Part shown: positions 33,235-45,636 of the stretch, piece after piece
Layout: each line of letters starts with the position of its first letter
How positions within the stretch are numbered: the stretch's first letter is position 1
Position numbers and translations under genes: made by a program
Assembly: GCF_030272615.1 (NCBI RefSeq)
Contig: NC_081415.1
Span: 235,163,803-235,227,802, forward strand
Length of the DNA: 64,000 nt
Direction: 5' to 3'
Source of the DNA: Cryptomeria japonica
Taxonomy: Eukaryota; Streptophyta; Pinopsida; Cupressales; Cupressaceae
The notes under the pieces: generated by a model
What the model saw: only the letters and a program-made list of their open reading frames with translations
Database searches by the model: none
What the model was told of the DNA's origin: nothing

Positions 33235-34356
33235 TCAGATATCAGACGTGTTTTGTCTCAGTTTGTTCCTTGTCATCACTAGATCATCCTTATCTCCTAT
33301 AATCTGACTTGATGCACAATTTCTTTTGACATGCTTGGCTAATATGGGATCGGTATGCTCTGTTTGATCTTCTCCATCACTCTGTAACTGAGTATTTTCT
33401 TCATTTTCTTCATCAACTTTCTCGGTAGGATTTATCAGTTGAACATAAACAAACTCTTCATAATTTTTTGGTTCTTTGGAATTTCCTTCATCATTTCTTT
33501 CTGCAAATTCATCAATTTTCACATTTGCACTTTCTACTATTTTGTTAGATGATTTTATCAGACATTTAAATGCTTTGCTTCTAGAAGAATAACCAAGAAA
33601 TGTTCCTTCTTCGCTTTTCTGATCAAACTTTTCGTTTCTGTCATCTTTGTGAACATAACATCTACTTCTGAATATCTTAAAATAACTTATGTTAGGTTTC
33701 TTGTCATACCAGATTTCATACGGTGTCTTCAAAGTTCCTTTCTTCAGTTGTACTCGGTTCAAGGTGTAAACTGTAGTGCTAATTGCTTCTCTCCAAAATG
33801 TTTGAGGTACCCTCTTTTCTATCATCAGGGTTTTGGCACAATCTACAATTGATATGTTTCTTCTTTCAGCTATCCCATTTTGCGGAGGTGTTCTCGGTGT
33901 AGACACTTGTCTCTTATACCATGATCATTGCAAAATAGGTTAAATTCATCAGAAGTAAATTCTCCTCCTCTATCAGATCTTAGACATTTCAATTGTCTCC
34001 CTGTTTCTTTTTCAACTCCAGCCTTATACCATTTGAACATTTGAAAGGCTTCTGATTTTTCTTTTAAAAAACATAACTGACATCATTCTTGAGTAATCAT
34101 CCACAAATAATATGAAGTATCTATCTCCAAAATAACTTTGAACTTTCATAGGACCACAAAGATCGGCGTGTACAAGATCTAAAATTCCTTAAAAAGTGTA
34201 GGACTTAGTTGTAAAGCTTGACCTTGTCATCTTACCCATCTGGCATCCACGACATATTGCATTCTCTGGTTTTTCCAAGCTCGATAGACCTCTTACTCGG
34301 TGCTTCTTGCTTATTTTGATCATGTTATCAAAATTTACATGACAAAACCTTTTATG
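33235..34356 (-). pseudogene. Copia integrase
   Basis: The zinc-binding part has HKRFCH and CRGCQMGKM (HHCC). The core has LVHADLCGP and FVDDYSR, then LRSDRGGEF and PPQNGIAERRN, so all three DDE residues can be read, but in different frames. The C-terminal part continues FWREAISTTVYTLNRVQ and GTFLGYSSRSKAFKC. Several indels break it between 33907 and 34356. Confidence 0.9.
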
Positions 34357-34950
34357 CTATAACCAGGTATCTTCCATTTTAGCATACAGACAATTGTTCC
34401 TAGTTGAGTCAAGATGAAATGTATTACCTTTTGTTTGTGTCCCAGTAGCAGCCAACTTTCCATGTTTGTCATGAACTTTGACACATCCCTTCTGAAATTC
34501 TACTCGGTATCCTATATTGTTTAGCTGTGCTACACTCAAAAAATTGTATTTCAAACCTTCAACCCAGTATACATCATCATATTTAGCATTGTCAAGGAGT
34601 GTTATGGATCCTTTACCTCTCACTGGACAAGGTGCATCATTACCAAATCTTACATAACCTCCATCATAGTCTTCTAATTTAACAAACTTGTGTTTATCAC
34701 CTATCATGTGATGTGAGCATCCACTATCTATGATCCAAGAATCATTTTTATTTATATGAGATATTAGGGCTTTTTCTTCATACCTTTCTTCATCTGATCC
34801 ATCTTTGATAGCCACATAAACAACTTCCTCTGTCTTAGTCTCATCAGATTTATCATCGTTGGATTCCTCATCAGCTACTAGGCATGTCTTTCTATCTTTC
34901 CTTCTGAAGTCTCGGTGTCCTCTGTATTGGTTGTCTTTCTATCTGTCATC
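34357..34950 (-). pseudogene. Copia aspartic protease
   Basis: NDSWIIDSGCSHHMIGDKHK carries the intact D-S-G active site. It is followed by YVRFGNDAPCPVRGKGSI and LKYNFLSVAQLNNIGY, typical Copia protease, then the start of the integrase leader. Upstream frame continuity with gag is lost in the zinc-knuckle region. Confidence 0.9.
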
Positions 34951-34959
34951 TCGGTAGTC

Positions 34960-35876
34960 TCTCTCTTCACTAGATTCCTTGTCAGGATAGTTAGAAGCAA
35001 TATGTCCTATTCTATCTAGTTAAAACATTTTAAAGGTAACTTTCCTTTGTACTTACCTTTGCCTCTCGGTAACCTTCTGGCTAATAGTGCTTCAAACTCT
35101 TCTTGCTTTATGATTTCCTCATATAGTTTGTGTACCTCTTCCATGTTTTTGCGAAATTTTTCACTTGCTCCACTCTGATTTCCTTCAGTATACTTATACA
35201 TTCTATCATTGTAATCATCAAATTCACCAATATGAAAAGAACTGAATGCAAATTCAACTTTATTTACCGAGGACCCACTGTTATCAAAATTACTTAACTC
35301 AAATGCATGTAGCTTACCGATAGTAGCATCCAAAGAGACCGACATGTTTGGTACAGACCTTAATTCATTGATTGCAGAGACTCGAATGGCATAAGCAGGT
35401 AGAAGTGTTCTAAGCAACTTACTTGTTATATCCTTTTCTTCAATAGTTCCCCCTGGTCCTTTGATTTGATTGACAGTCTCCTTTAACCTTGTACTATATT
35501 GGGTTATGTTCTCACCTTCATTCATTCTCATGGGTTCAAGTTGACCTCTTAGACTATCTACTTTTACTCTCTGAACATGTTCATCACCACCATATACAGA
35601 TATGAGTGTGTTCCACATTGCTTTGGCATCATTGCAACCTTCTAGGTCATTAAACTCTGAGTCGGTTAATGCAGATGTTATTTCAATTATAGCTTGAATA
35701 TGTTCTTGCTTTGCCTTTATCTCTTCCATTGTCATTGGGTTGGTGTTGGGTGCTATGTAATCATTCTCCAGATAATATGTTGCATATTCTCCAATTTTTG
35801 ATAAATGCAGCTTCATCCTTTTTTGCCATGTGGAGAAACTAGACTTGTTCAGCTTTGGTGCATCCCTTTTATACAT
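34960..35876 (-). pseudogene. Copia gag
   Basis: Starts MYKRDAPKLNKSSFSTWQKR at 35876. It contains NDLEGCNDAKAMWNTLISVY and LRTLLPAYAIRVSAINEL, a UBN2/Copia-type gag. A zinc knuckle should follow: CFN is present, but a small deletion and a C-to-Y change (IGHIASNY) break it near 34990-35030. The first 286 codons are open. Confidence 0.9.
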
Positions 35877-35925
35877 CTTCGAATCTTGCCTTAAGTACCT
35901 TTAAATTTTTCTTGCGGAGTCCAAA

Positions 35926-35937
35926 GCTCTGATACCA
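35926..35937 (-). promoter_or_regulatory. Copia primer-binding site, tRNA-iMet type
   Basis: The minus strand reads TGGTATCAGAGC, two bases from the 5' LTR. Confidence 0.95.
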
Positions 35938-35939
35938 AT

Positions 35940-37457
35940 TGTTAGTTAAGATGAGAGAGGGCGGGGGGGGGGGGAATCATAAAAACTCACAATGCAATAT
36001 ATTTATCAGATTCAACCTTGGTAACATTAGCTGATATGCAACTATGACTATAAATCATTCAAACTCATAAATGGATACACTTAAGATATCATAACACATT
36101 TAACACCATATTTAACGTGGAAACCCAAATAGGGAAAAACCATTGTGGGATTTCGGACCCACTAAGAAATATACCCTTCTAGAGTATGCTCGGTTAAAAG
36201 CTAATCCAGTTACAGATTACAAAAACACATTGCTAGATGTGACCCGGTTAAGGGATTTCCCTCACACTTGTTAGAGTCTTACACTTTGTTAGAAGTGACC
36301 TTGTCAAAGGATTTCAAACACTCATTTAGAATGTTACCTTGCTAGGGTTTACAAATAAGATTGTTAAGTCCACTCGGTTAAGAGATTTTTTATCACATAC
36401 AAAATAAACAACAGTAATAAAATATATCTGCAACTTCACATTTGAAATGCTAAAGCAGATTCTATTTGCTTAAAACAATCTTGTCATACAACTTATATTG
36501 TCCCTTGTTGGGCTTGCTGGGCTTCTCAATCTGTTCTTCAATCAGATCTTCAAGCTTCTGTGCTCGGTAAACATTACTATAGCATCATTGTGCATACATT
36601 TTCCCACATGCATTGTTCATCAACAATTCCTTATTTATAAACAATTTCTAACCGCTTAATCTCCTTGATCACATTTCTCATGATCAATTTTAGCCATCAG
36701 ATCTTCAAACTTGACTAGGTTCAATGTATCCTTCGATCTGAAAAACATTTTACCTCGCCTTGGAACTTGCATTCCTTCCTTGGAACTTGTGCTAGGTTAA
36801 TGCGGTTCAATCTGTGTTGTAGATCTTCCTCTTGATTTTCCATGTTGTCGATCCTCAACAAACTTCTTGTGCGGCATACCAATCATTTATTCATCTCCAG
36901 CTCATCAACATCCTTCATTAAATAATGATTTTATTCATCCAATGCGATCTATTATAACTCGGTTGTTACTCGGTAAATACTGAACTTCACTCGGTAGACA
37001 CTCTGTCTTCTTTAACCAATATCAATAACCTTATGGTTTACCGACTAGGTACCTTAGGGTTTACTGACTAGGTTCTTTGCTCGGTGACATAGTACAGTAT
37101 TAAACTTATTATCAACAACATATGTAGGATATCAAAACAATCAAAACAACATGATCTCATCATTGTCTAGCTCGGTAATAGTTGCCCATTGAATAACTTA
37201 TTATTCCCCTTCATTATTACATTCATTCTGTGTCACTTACCGACCTCTTCATACTCATCAAAACATACTTCTCAAGATATGGAAACATCATACTAAATCA
37301 GAGAATCAATTTCTTGACATCAATGACAAAATAATATTATTAAGACAGTAATCATCCTTTCATAGTTATATCAACAATCTCCAACAACCTTCTCAATATC
37401 CTCATACCAACAAACTTACGGAAATGCCAACAATCTCCCTTTATGAAAATGCTAACA
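35940..37457 (-). repeat. Copia 5' LTR
   Basis: 1518 bp, TGTTAGTTAAG...GCTAACA, with a long G run near 35962 that is shorter in the partner LTR. Followed by TATAC. Confidence 0.95.
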
Positions 37458-37462
37458 TATAC
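37458..37462. repeat. Target-site duplication TATAC, right
   Basis: Matches 29842-29846. Confidence 0.85.
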
Positions 37463-38935
37463 CTCTTGTATTTATGCATGATGAGGCTAGGTAATGTGTA
37501 TTGATAAATATTCTATCTCCTCTATATGTATTTCCCAAATTCAAGGCAAACTCCTAATAAGTTCCCAAGATGCAAGTATATGCTCCTCTACTACAAGTGG
37601 ATCCTCATGGCTTGTAAGATTTGAGGTCCATACTCAGGCTACTCATCTTGGTGAAAACTCTCAAAGTGATATGACCCTTCCTTCCATTTCCTACACCCTA
37701 TATTTTAACCCACACCTCATAACCTTTACCTCACTTCCCATCATTATTACCTTCCATCTACCTTTCATATCCCCTATCTTAACCTCCTCCACTTTCCTAC
37801 ATCCTATCCTAAACCTTAACCTCATACACACTTACTTTTACTTCACCTACCTAACCCCATTCCATCCTTCACATCCTTTTATCTCCCCCCATTCACTTTC
37901 CTACCTTCCAAACCCCTTAACATATCCTAACTTACTCTTTGACCATTACATCCTTCATCACTTACCTCCCTATCCATTCCTAACCCACACCTCATAACCT
38001 TATACCTCTCAACTTCCATTTTATACCACCTTCCTAACGGTACACTTATGGTTCCTTCCAAAACACCAACAAAAAATAGCACTCGATCACTATGCAATGC
38101 TCTCACGGTTCTACAGCAAGGATTTTCTATCACAACCATATATACCAACATCCATAATTAGGATATATTTTACATAATGGCACTCAATCACGCAGGTTTA
38201 GGTCATCCCTCTCCTTAATTAGGATATATTTTAAATATGGAAAGTAGTGTTAATATATTTCAGGCTAACTATATTGTTCATTATTTAAAATGCAATGTTT
38301 AATTAATACATGATTGTAGGATTGTTCAACGGTTTAGGTCTTGTAAGAAATTCTTCTTTTAAATCTATCATATCATATTACAGATACCTCTCACCATCTC
38401 TGCTATTGGCAATTAATCCGATAACTTTGAATCTAAATATTTGAATATGTATAACAATGAATTTGCTAATTATACCCTACCTTTTTCTTGCATCGATTAA
38501 ACCATTCCTACATCTGGCAGCGATTAAACCCACAGGGAACCTATGTCCGCCTCCCTCCTTCGTGTTCATCGGGGGATGGCCCCTACCTGCATGTTCCCTA
38601 TTGTGATCCCCATTGTGATCCTCTAATATGCCCCGAGACAACGAACTAAGATACCTTGGGAGGGCCTTTAGGTAGGCACTTGTTCGCTCGACCGGGAAGG
38701 GACGCTTACGCGAATAGTTGTGGCTGAAGCAAACGAAGATGGATGGAGATTCGATAGTGAGTGTCCAGGAATTCGAGTTGTTTCCAGTGTGGCTCTACTT
38801 GCTTCTTAGGTCAATAATTCTCATTCGTTGGGAAAGCACAGAACCGAATCGTACTCCCTCCACTTCCAGCTTGAGCTGCAGAACCGACTGGTTTCACACC
38901 AATGATCTTCCCTGCCACGATTAAACCCATAGGTT
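37463..38935. other. CACTA right interior: C/T-rich low-complexity block, then unrecognised sequence
   Basis: 37680-38010 is a C/T/A-rich degenerate repeat (CCTTAACCTCAT-like), and frames in it are artefacts. 38530-38930 is unusually GC-rich for the window (for example CGGGAAGGGACGCTTACGCG). It may be another captured gene piece, but I recognise no protein. The phrase GATTAAACCCACAG / GATTAAACCCATAG recurs at about 38524 and 38921. Confidence 0.45.
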
Positions 38936-39273
38936 CGCTACAGAGGCGGGATTTTGTAATGGCATAGGCGGGATGAAGAGGCGGGAATTTGTAATGGCAG
39001 AGGTTGACGAGACGAAGAGGCGGGATTTATGAAATGACTTGGTCTTTTTTTTAAAGTAATGCATGCGGTCATCGGAATTTCGATGAACGCGGGCACTTTT
39101 TAAAAAAAGACCCAAATGTCATTGCCAATTCCTTCTCCATCGAAACCAAATGTAGCATTATCGTCGGAATTCCGATGAAATCGGACATTTTTTCAAAAAA
39201 AAATCAAATTTGATCACAATATACCTTCTCCGTCGGAAACCTCCGTCGAAATTTTAGGCCAAATGTATTAGTG
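38936..39273 (-). repeat. CACTA right subterminal and terminal repeats
   Basis: Three to four units of GAGGCGGGATTTTGTAATGG lie at 38943-39030. These are followed by CATCGGAATTTCGATG, GTCGGAATTCCGATG and CCGTCGGAAACCTCCGTCG motifs, then the CACTA terminus at 39273. Confidence 0.8.
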
Positions 39274-39276
39274 AGA
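39274..39276. repeat. CACTA target-site duplication AGA, right
   Basis: Matches 13781-13783. Confidence 0.8.
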
Positions 39277-40049
39277 ATAATGTGTGTAAGAATAGGAATG
39301 TTTACAAATGAAGTTAATGTATTAAGAGCCAAACAAGGGAGTGCATTATTGATATTTTTTGCAAAGATACCTCTATCATTTAACCAATATTTTGTGAAAG
39401 AGTTCTTGAGTGATTATATATTTGGAACTAGATGAAGTGGTATTTGTAAAACAGTTTCTCTAATTCGGAGAGTCCAATTTGAGCAATCCAAATGTGTGAA
39501 TTGGAAGCTATGATATCCAGAATGAGTAAAGGGATAGCCCTTGGGGCCGATGGTTTCTACTTTGTGTTCCTTCAACATATTTGAGACATCGTCAATCAAA
39601 ATTTAGTTGCATTTGTGATGGAAATGAGCTACTTATTATCCCTTAATGCAAGGATGAAAAAACAAGAATTAGATTTGACATTTATAGGCATGTTTTACTT
39701 TTATGATAACTAATTTGTCCCTGTTTAAAATTAAATCACTACACCAGAACATAGTGGGTTTATAGTAGGAAAGCGAATTGCAGGCCCAATTATTAGAAAG
39801 TGAGTAGACAAGCACCTATCATTTTTACATAAAATTAAATTTTTGAAACTTCATTTTGGCTCTATATGTGAAAAACATTTGTAGTTATCTCCTCAAAATC
39901 TTCTTATCTCAAGGAAAATGGAGCAAGCACCATTTTATGATACCTATGATAGCTACAGATTCTTAGCACAGAATAGCAACGTTTCTAGTTCAGTACATAG
40001 GTTGACCAAAAATTCCTTGGGGGTTAGTTCACCCAAACATATATAAATA
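39277..40049. other. Unassigned flank of the CACTA element
   Basis: A minus-strand frame (39414-39599) contains SNMLKEHKVETIGPKGYPFT and has protein-like composition, but I do not recognise it and it has no neighbours to support it. The rest is AT-rich and featureless. Confidence 0.35.
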
Positions 40050-40232
40050 TGTTGGAAATGTATTATTAGTGCTCAGGTTTGTTTTGGTTACTAGTTGTTA
40101 AATAACAACTCACTAATCCTGGAATTACTTAAAGTTGCACAAGGATTTTTAAGTCCTTTATATCTGTACTATTCTGGATGGTTCAAAAATATAAAAAAAT
40201 AATTATATTTTTTGTGTGCTGCTCTTAAACTT
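40050..40232 (+). repeat. 5' LTR of the small Copia element
   Basis: TGTTGGAAATGTATTATTAG to about GCTCTTAAAC. Shares CAGGTTTGTTTTGGTTAC and TTGCACAAGGATTT with the 3' copy. Confidence 0.75.
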
Positions 40233-40236
40233 AATA

Positions 40237-40248
40237 TGGTATCAGAGA
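40237..40248 (+). promoter_or_regulatory. Primer-binding site, tRNA-iMet type
   Basis: TGGTATCAGAGA, just after the 5' LTR. Confidence 0.85.
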
Positions 40249-41023
40249 TTTTGTCTGTGGTGGATTAATTGCCTCAAACCAGACGTTAAGCATAAAATGC
40301 TTAGTTCTAAATAGTAGGAGACTATTGTTCTTAAATTTCATCATGATTTGATTAAGAGCAAAGATCTGACTCCAACTATGTGTCCAAATAGGAAAACTGG
40401 AACCAGTTTTTATTCATGGGTATTCTCCTTGCATTTTTGGTTGACCTACACAAAGTGTTAAGGATTTACAAGGATCCCGTGTTGTTTTGGACACTTTGTT
40501 GAAGTCAAGAGTCTTAATGTAGACTAGAGCCTTACGCTTATGGCATCGAGCACTTGTTATGACTATCAACAATATCTCTAGTTTGGCATGAGTTTCCTGT
40601 GAGAGCATGAAACTCATTTCCTTGGTGTAGACTTTGAATTCATTTGGGAATGGCAAAGCATAGGTAAGAAGTGGAATATGTTGAAGATGGATTCACCAAT
40701 TTCTTATATTCGAGGAGATTGTTGTAGAAATATGACTAGTTTTAGCCTATTTTAAATTCTGTATAATGTGGCTGAGTAATAAAGGTGCATGTTGTACTCC
40801 TATGGTATTTATTTCCTCTTAAGAATATTGATTCCCTCCATATATGCAATATTTTAATATATTCAATGATGCCACTCAGTTTATAAAAGGGGTAGCATAG
40901 TTTTATATTTTTCTAAATTAATTCTATATTTCAATAATGTCAATGTATTAAAAGTTTTATAACAAAGGTTTATTTTCGATGGAACCCGATATCTTTTACT
41001 TTCTTTTGATTAAAGGGGCAGTT

Positions 41024-41800
41024 ATGGAAAAATTAAGTTTTATTGACAAATTTGAAGGGGAAGACTTTCATACTTGGTAAATACATATGTAGTTATACTT
41101 GATCGAAAAATATCTTTGTGATGTTGTTAAACCCAACTCAATCTCTCCAACTAATGCAAATGAATTTGCCAAATGGACTATCAAAAAGTAGAAAGTGTTG
41201 GGGACTATTTGTCTTGGCTTATCAAAAGCATACTTACACCATGTGGATTTTACAAATTCAACAAAGGAAATTTGGGAGTCATTAAACAAACTCTTTGGAT
41301 CTAAAGAAAAAAGTGCCAAGATAACATTGAAGCAAAGATTGTACATATTGAATATGGATAAAGGTACAACAATGACAAATCATATAAGTAAGTTTCACTC
41401 TCTAATAAATCAGCTAACTGGGATTAATGAGAAAGAAAAAGATGATGATGCCAAAGCAATACTTTTGAATAGCTTTCCTAAGAATATGTCTAGAATGGTG
41501 TTTACTTTAAGTAAGGTAAACATTAAACATTAGTCTTGAAGGAGTAATGTCTACTCTACTTAACCATAATGAAGACTCGAAATTTGAAGAGGTCTTATTT
41601 GCACATAACAACACAATAAAAGGAAAGTACAATTCCAAGTATATTCTTACAATAGGAAAAATTAAATGCTTCTATTGTAATAAAATATGACATGTAATTT
41701 TGAATTGTAAGAATAGGAAACAAGATCTACTAGACGATAACATAGATCATCATGCTTCCTTGGCTAAAGAAATAGATTGAAAAGAATATATCAATGATTA
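41024..41800 (+). pseudogene. Copia gag with zinc knuckle
   Basis: Starts MEKLSFIDKFEGEDFHTW at 41024. It continues to LGTICLGLSKAYLHHVDFTN and KEIWESLNKLFG, a UBN2-type gag core (open from 41195 to 41533), then AKAILLNSFPKNMSRMVF. A CX2CX4HX4C knuckle, CFYCNKI-stop-HVILNC, lies at 41668-41709, its glycine codon changed to TGA. Other stops occur in the N-terminal part. There is no pol downstream: the region from 41800 to the purine tract is unrecognised. Confidence 0.8.
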
Positions 41801-42288
41801 AGAGCTATCTTTCCTAGTGATGAGGAATATATGTGTTTTAAATAATTCAAAATTTGAGGAATGAGGCAATGGAGGAAGGAGGACACTCAACATCCTCTTG
41901 TCAAAGACAACAATGAGACTTCTTATTAGCTTTGGTGGCATGTTCATATCTATTGTGGAGTGTGCTTTATTTTTCTAATAATTGGAAATGTCATATCATG
42001 GGAGGATATAACAAGAATATTCCATCTCTAGTGCCAATGACAATTCTGTATGTAGTTGGAGATTGAATGACATGATCAACAACAATGGGTATTTCTATTC
42101 TTGTATGTAAGATTTCCCTATGTAACCTCCTAGTGTAAAACATTGTAATGAATAAAAGTACTAGTGTAATGTAGTTCATGGAATAGATGAGTGTGATCCT
42201 ATTCGTGTCTAGGTTTGTGGTAAACTTGTGTGAAAACCATGAAAATTTAATGAGAGGTGTCTTTCGTTTGAATCAAGATAATGAGCCC

Positions 42289-42478
42289 AAAGAAGGGGGA
42301 ATGTTGGAAAACTATTATTAGTGTTTAGGTTTGTTTTGGTTACGAATTGTTTTAACAAATCACTAATCTTGGAATTAGTTAAAACTGCACAAGGATTTAT
42401 AAGTCCTATATATATGTACCATTCTAGATGGTTTAAAATTATAAAAGAACTATTTTTTATGTGTTGCTCTGAAAGAAA
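42289..42478 (+). repeat. Polypurine tract and 3' LTR of the small Copia element
   Basis: CCAAAGAAGGGGGA (42288-42301) runs straight into TGTTGGAAAACTATTATTAG at 42302, the second LTR. Confidence 0.75.
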
Positions 42479-45227
42479 ATAAAATCCTACCAATTCATTA
42501 CAACTGACTTACTCTATAGGTTATATATCTTCCTAAAATCTGGTCACCTAACTTACTATATAGGCTATATATCTTCATAAGGTCTCATCAAAAACCATTT
42601 ACAATAAATATTTATTATTGAAATGAATGTGTTTTAATTTACCAAAAAAATCATCTACATCTCAATTAAGGGGTGTTACATGACCCAAAGGATCCTCTCA
42701 ATTATTGGTTATCATTTGATAACATAATAATTTGAGAAGAATGAGTGGTTAGTGATTTCTAAATATGTTTTCAATATAGAAAGATTGAAAAAGAACAAAA
42801 AAAAATGAATTGAAATTTAGGTTGTATTTTCTGACATGAAGGGCCTTTCTAGTTATCGGATATCACATTTTTACCAAAAGAGAAAATTAGTACAACAAGT
42901 GAACTAAGAAAGTCTTAAAAAAGGCAACTGAGAAAGGGGTCATCTTGTAGCTTTGGTTACTTTCTAATCCCAATGAGATTACACAAAATGATGATGTCTA
43001 CTACAGATATTTCTGCTAGCTTGCAAAGTCAATTCTGCCAAATTGAGTGGCATAGGCCTTACATGATAAATGTAAATTCCCTCTACAATAAATATAAGAT
43101 CACCAGAGTAAAGAAGTAGATATATCCAAATTGATTTTCCTATGTTTGACATTTTCATAGTAACCAAAATAGTGTTGTACACATAGAAATTTGTTGACTA
43201 GAAAACTTATTTCTTTCTTGCATATCAAATTCAAGTCCTTGTTTTTAATGGTGGTCAACATGATTCTTATTATTCTAGCTAACATGTTGCAAAGCTTAAG
43301 GAAGAAGTTTTTTCAAGCATGCTAGATGAGATGGTCCTATTCACTGAGTTATAGGGAGAGGTAGTGAATTCTATAGGAAAGAAAATAAATGATAGCACTT
43401 CTAGATGTAATTGTTCTAACCAACCCAAGGAATCTCCCATATCCTAAAGTTTATAATCAAAATGAAATTATAGTTGCTAAAATTGGGAATGTTTCTAAAA
43501 TAAAAAATTATAGCAAAGGATGAAATGAAGTAGTTTCATTGAAAAAGATACCAAACAAAATCTTCATTCAAGAATCTAGAAATTTGGGCAGCAATAAAGT
43601 ATCACTTAAGGTCAACTTGTGATCATGAAAGTCATAGAGTTTTAGAGCAGAAATAAAAATGAAAATAATATTAAGCTAATAAACAAATTAACTGTAAAAC
43701 TCTACATTTCTATCCATGTCTCTAGACAAGTTCGAATATATGAATTCTGAAATGTATGGGATAAATTGTCACAACCCATTTTAGTTTAATAGTTTTATAA
43801 ATTAAAATACATTGTAATTATGATTTATTGTGTACTTTTACGTCATGTTATACAATTATTTTTATTAAAATAATATATCTATTTTGTTTCCACTACAATT
43901 AATCTATGTTCATTACTCTCTACCATCTCCAGTTCATTACTCTCTGTTCAAGGTGGTCTAATAACTGAAACTATGATACCCAAAATAGGCCATGTGCATG
44001 TGCATGTGCATCCACCTCTGCAACCCTTTTCTTTAGAGTTTTTTTTAATCAACAAAAATTACAATAAAAGTACTTCGAAAAGCAAAAACATCACCACCCA
44101 AATTGCCACTGAAACTAGAAGAGGAAATAGTATGCAAATTACTACACCCTCCCTAGAACCCCAATATACATATACAAAATTACATCGAATGCAGGCTAAT
44201 AACTGCCAACCATTACAAAAAAAACTAAAGAGGTACCTATCTATCCTCCAGTTCTACAACTTCACTCCTAGCCTACTTTGCAGACAAATATTTTTCCATA
44301 TGAAATATTTAACTGGACCTATCTTGGGATTCCTTTGTCACCTTCCTCTTAGTGTGGCTAAAAGATGCACCCATACCCACTACACTCTTAGACTTCTTGG
44401 TATTCTTTGACCCCATTGGACACACTCTCTTCCTCTTCAGCTCTTCCTTCTTCTCATTCCTGATTTGCATCTCTTATGTGTATTTCTTGATTCTAAAGTG
44501 CACAAATAGTTCAAAATCTAACTCAACCCAATTTGGGCCACTGCATGACAAATATCTTTATCTTGATTAGCACCCCAAATGAAGAATGCTCTTCGAGGTG
44601 GAATGACTTCATGGACATGCAAACAGTCTCCTCTTGGTGCCACAAAGATTTCACTTGGTTTAGCTATCAACATGAAAGATGCCAATGCCCAACACTACTC
44701 CTTCCATACACATTGGGTAACAAAACAATAGGCTCTTCATTAGTACAAAATTCTAGACACTAGGCCAAGAATAGAGAGGCAATGTCTGCATTTGTCCTAT
44801 ATCCGTACACCACATTCTGAAAAGAATTGCCTAAAACCACAGTCACCTTATGAAATAATTCTTCATCCTTAAATTTGAAAACATGCTTTAGATGCTCTTC
44901 TAAGACCTTACCCAAAAACACCACCAGGGCTTGAGTGTTTGCAACAAGAAGTTCGCCTAAATCTTTTTTCTTTACAAAAACTTTGACTTTGAAATGTATC
45001 AATACTTGTGAGTAAAAAGTAAGCTAGACAATTATATTGATAAGTAAGCTTCAATAAATGCTTGAAACCGACATTTCTACCAAGCTCACTATACACACTT
45101 CCCATTAGTGTGGTGACAATCAAATGAGTATCATTTAATGTAATCAGTACTCCCATCACGTACCATCTTATGGAGCCACCACTTCATCCAATCTACTACC
45201 TCGATAATCCTTCCAAATCTCCTATTA
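42479..45227. other. Unassigned AT-rich intergenic stretch
   Basis: No gene is supported. A (GTGCAT)n run lies near 43992-44010. Minus-strand frames at 44760-45159 lie downstream of the RNase H remnant and could be tail debris of the same retroelement, but I see no motif. No RNA gene was found. Confidence 0.4.
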
Positions 45228-45636
45228 AATCTCAGTCAGTACATCGACAACATGCTTTGACAAGTCATCTGCCTCCATATGGCCCATTTGATGTATATAG
45301 GAGATTTTAAACTCTGTAAAGGATAATTTAATTGTTCCCTAAAAAGATTTCACGAGATTTTCAATCTTCCAATTCTCAATACCACCCTTTATTATCGCAT
45401 TTGATATAATTTGTGAATCACCCTGCAAATGGATTGAGGTAGCCAATAGTTTCTTCACTAAGTTCATTTCTAAGAGTTTCTTCTTCAATTTTGCTTCATT
45501 ATTTGTGGCACTTTCAAGCCTCAACATACTCCATGCATGCCAACATTTGTCCCTATCAATCTCTAGCTACACATCCAACTTTGGATGGACCTGGGTTCCC
45601 CTTACATGCATCGTCAAAATTGAATTTGATCCAACC
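45228..45636 (-). pseudogene. LINE-type RNase H domain remnant
   Basis: The minus strand reads IKFNFDDACKGNPGPSKVGC, then SATNNEAKLKKKLLEMNL, LATSIHLQGDSQIISNAI and, after a stop, ISYIHQMGHMEADDLSKHV. These are the four blocks of plant RNase H (RVT_3) found at the C-terminus of some LINEs: D in FDDA, E in NNEA, D in GDSQ, and H-D at the end (the spacing varies). Stops interrupt it. No RT is attached. Confidence 0.8.

Larger units (their letters stand above)
29847..37457 (-). mobile_element. Complete but decayed 7.6-kb Ty1/Copia retrotransposon
   Basis: LTRs of 1515 and 1518 bp, TSD TATAC, tRNA-iMet PBS, PPT, and the domain order gag, protease, integrase, RT, RNase H on the minus strand, which is the Copia order. 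Several stops and small indels interrupt the polyprotein. Nested in the CACTA element. It splits older sequence: 29841 continues at 37463. Confidence 0.95.
13784..39273. mobile_element. 25.5-kb CACTA (EnSpm) transposon carrying DRM methyltransferase fragments and nested retrotransposons
   Basis: The left end is CACTAGTACATTTGGGCC. The right end, reverse-complemented, is CACTAATACATTTGGCC, and both continue into TTTCGACGG. The flanking duplication is AGA. Subterminal regions carry repeated CCGTCGGAA / GTCGGAATTCCGAC motifs, another CACTA hallmark. After subtracting the two nested LTR retrotransposons (7.9 and 7.6 kb) about 10 kb remains. No TnpD/transposase-like or TnpA-like frame is visible, so this copy is probably nonautonomous. 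Its left third holds pieces of a host DRM gene, partly as a large inverted repeat. Confidence 0.85.
40050..42478 (+). mobile_element. Small gag-only Copia derivative, 2.4 kb
   Basis: LTRs of about 180 bp (TGTTGGAAA... at 40050 and 42302), a tRNA-iMet PBS at 40237 and a purine tract against the 3' LTR. The interior holds a Copia gag with zinc knuckle but no recognisable integrase, RT or RNase H. The LTRs are roughly 80% alike by eye, so this copy is old. A flanking AAATA may be the target duplication (40045-40049 and just after 42478), but the LTR 3' ends are blurred. Confidence 0.75.
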
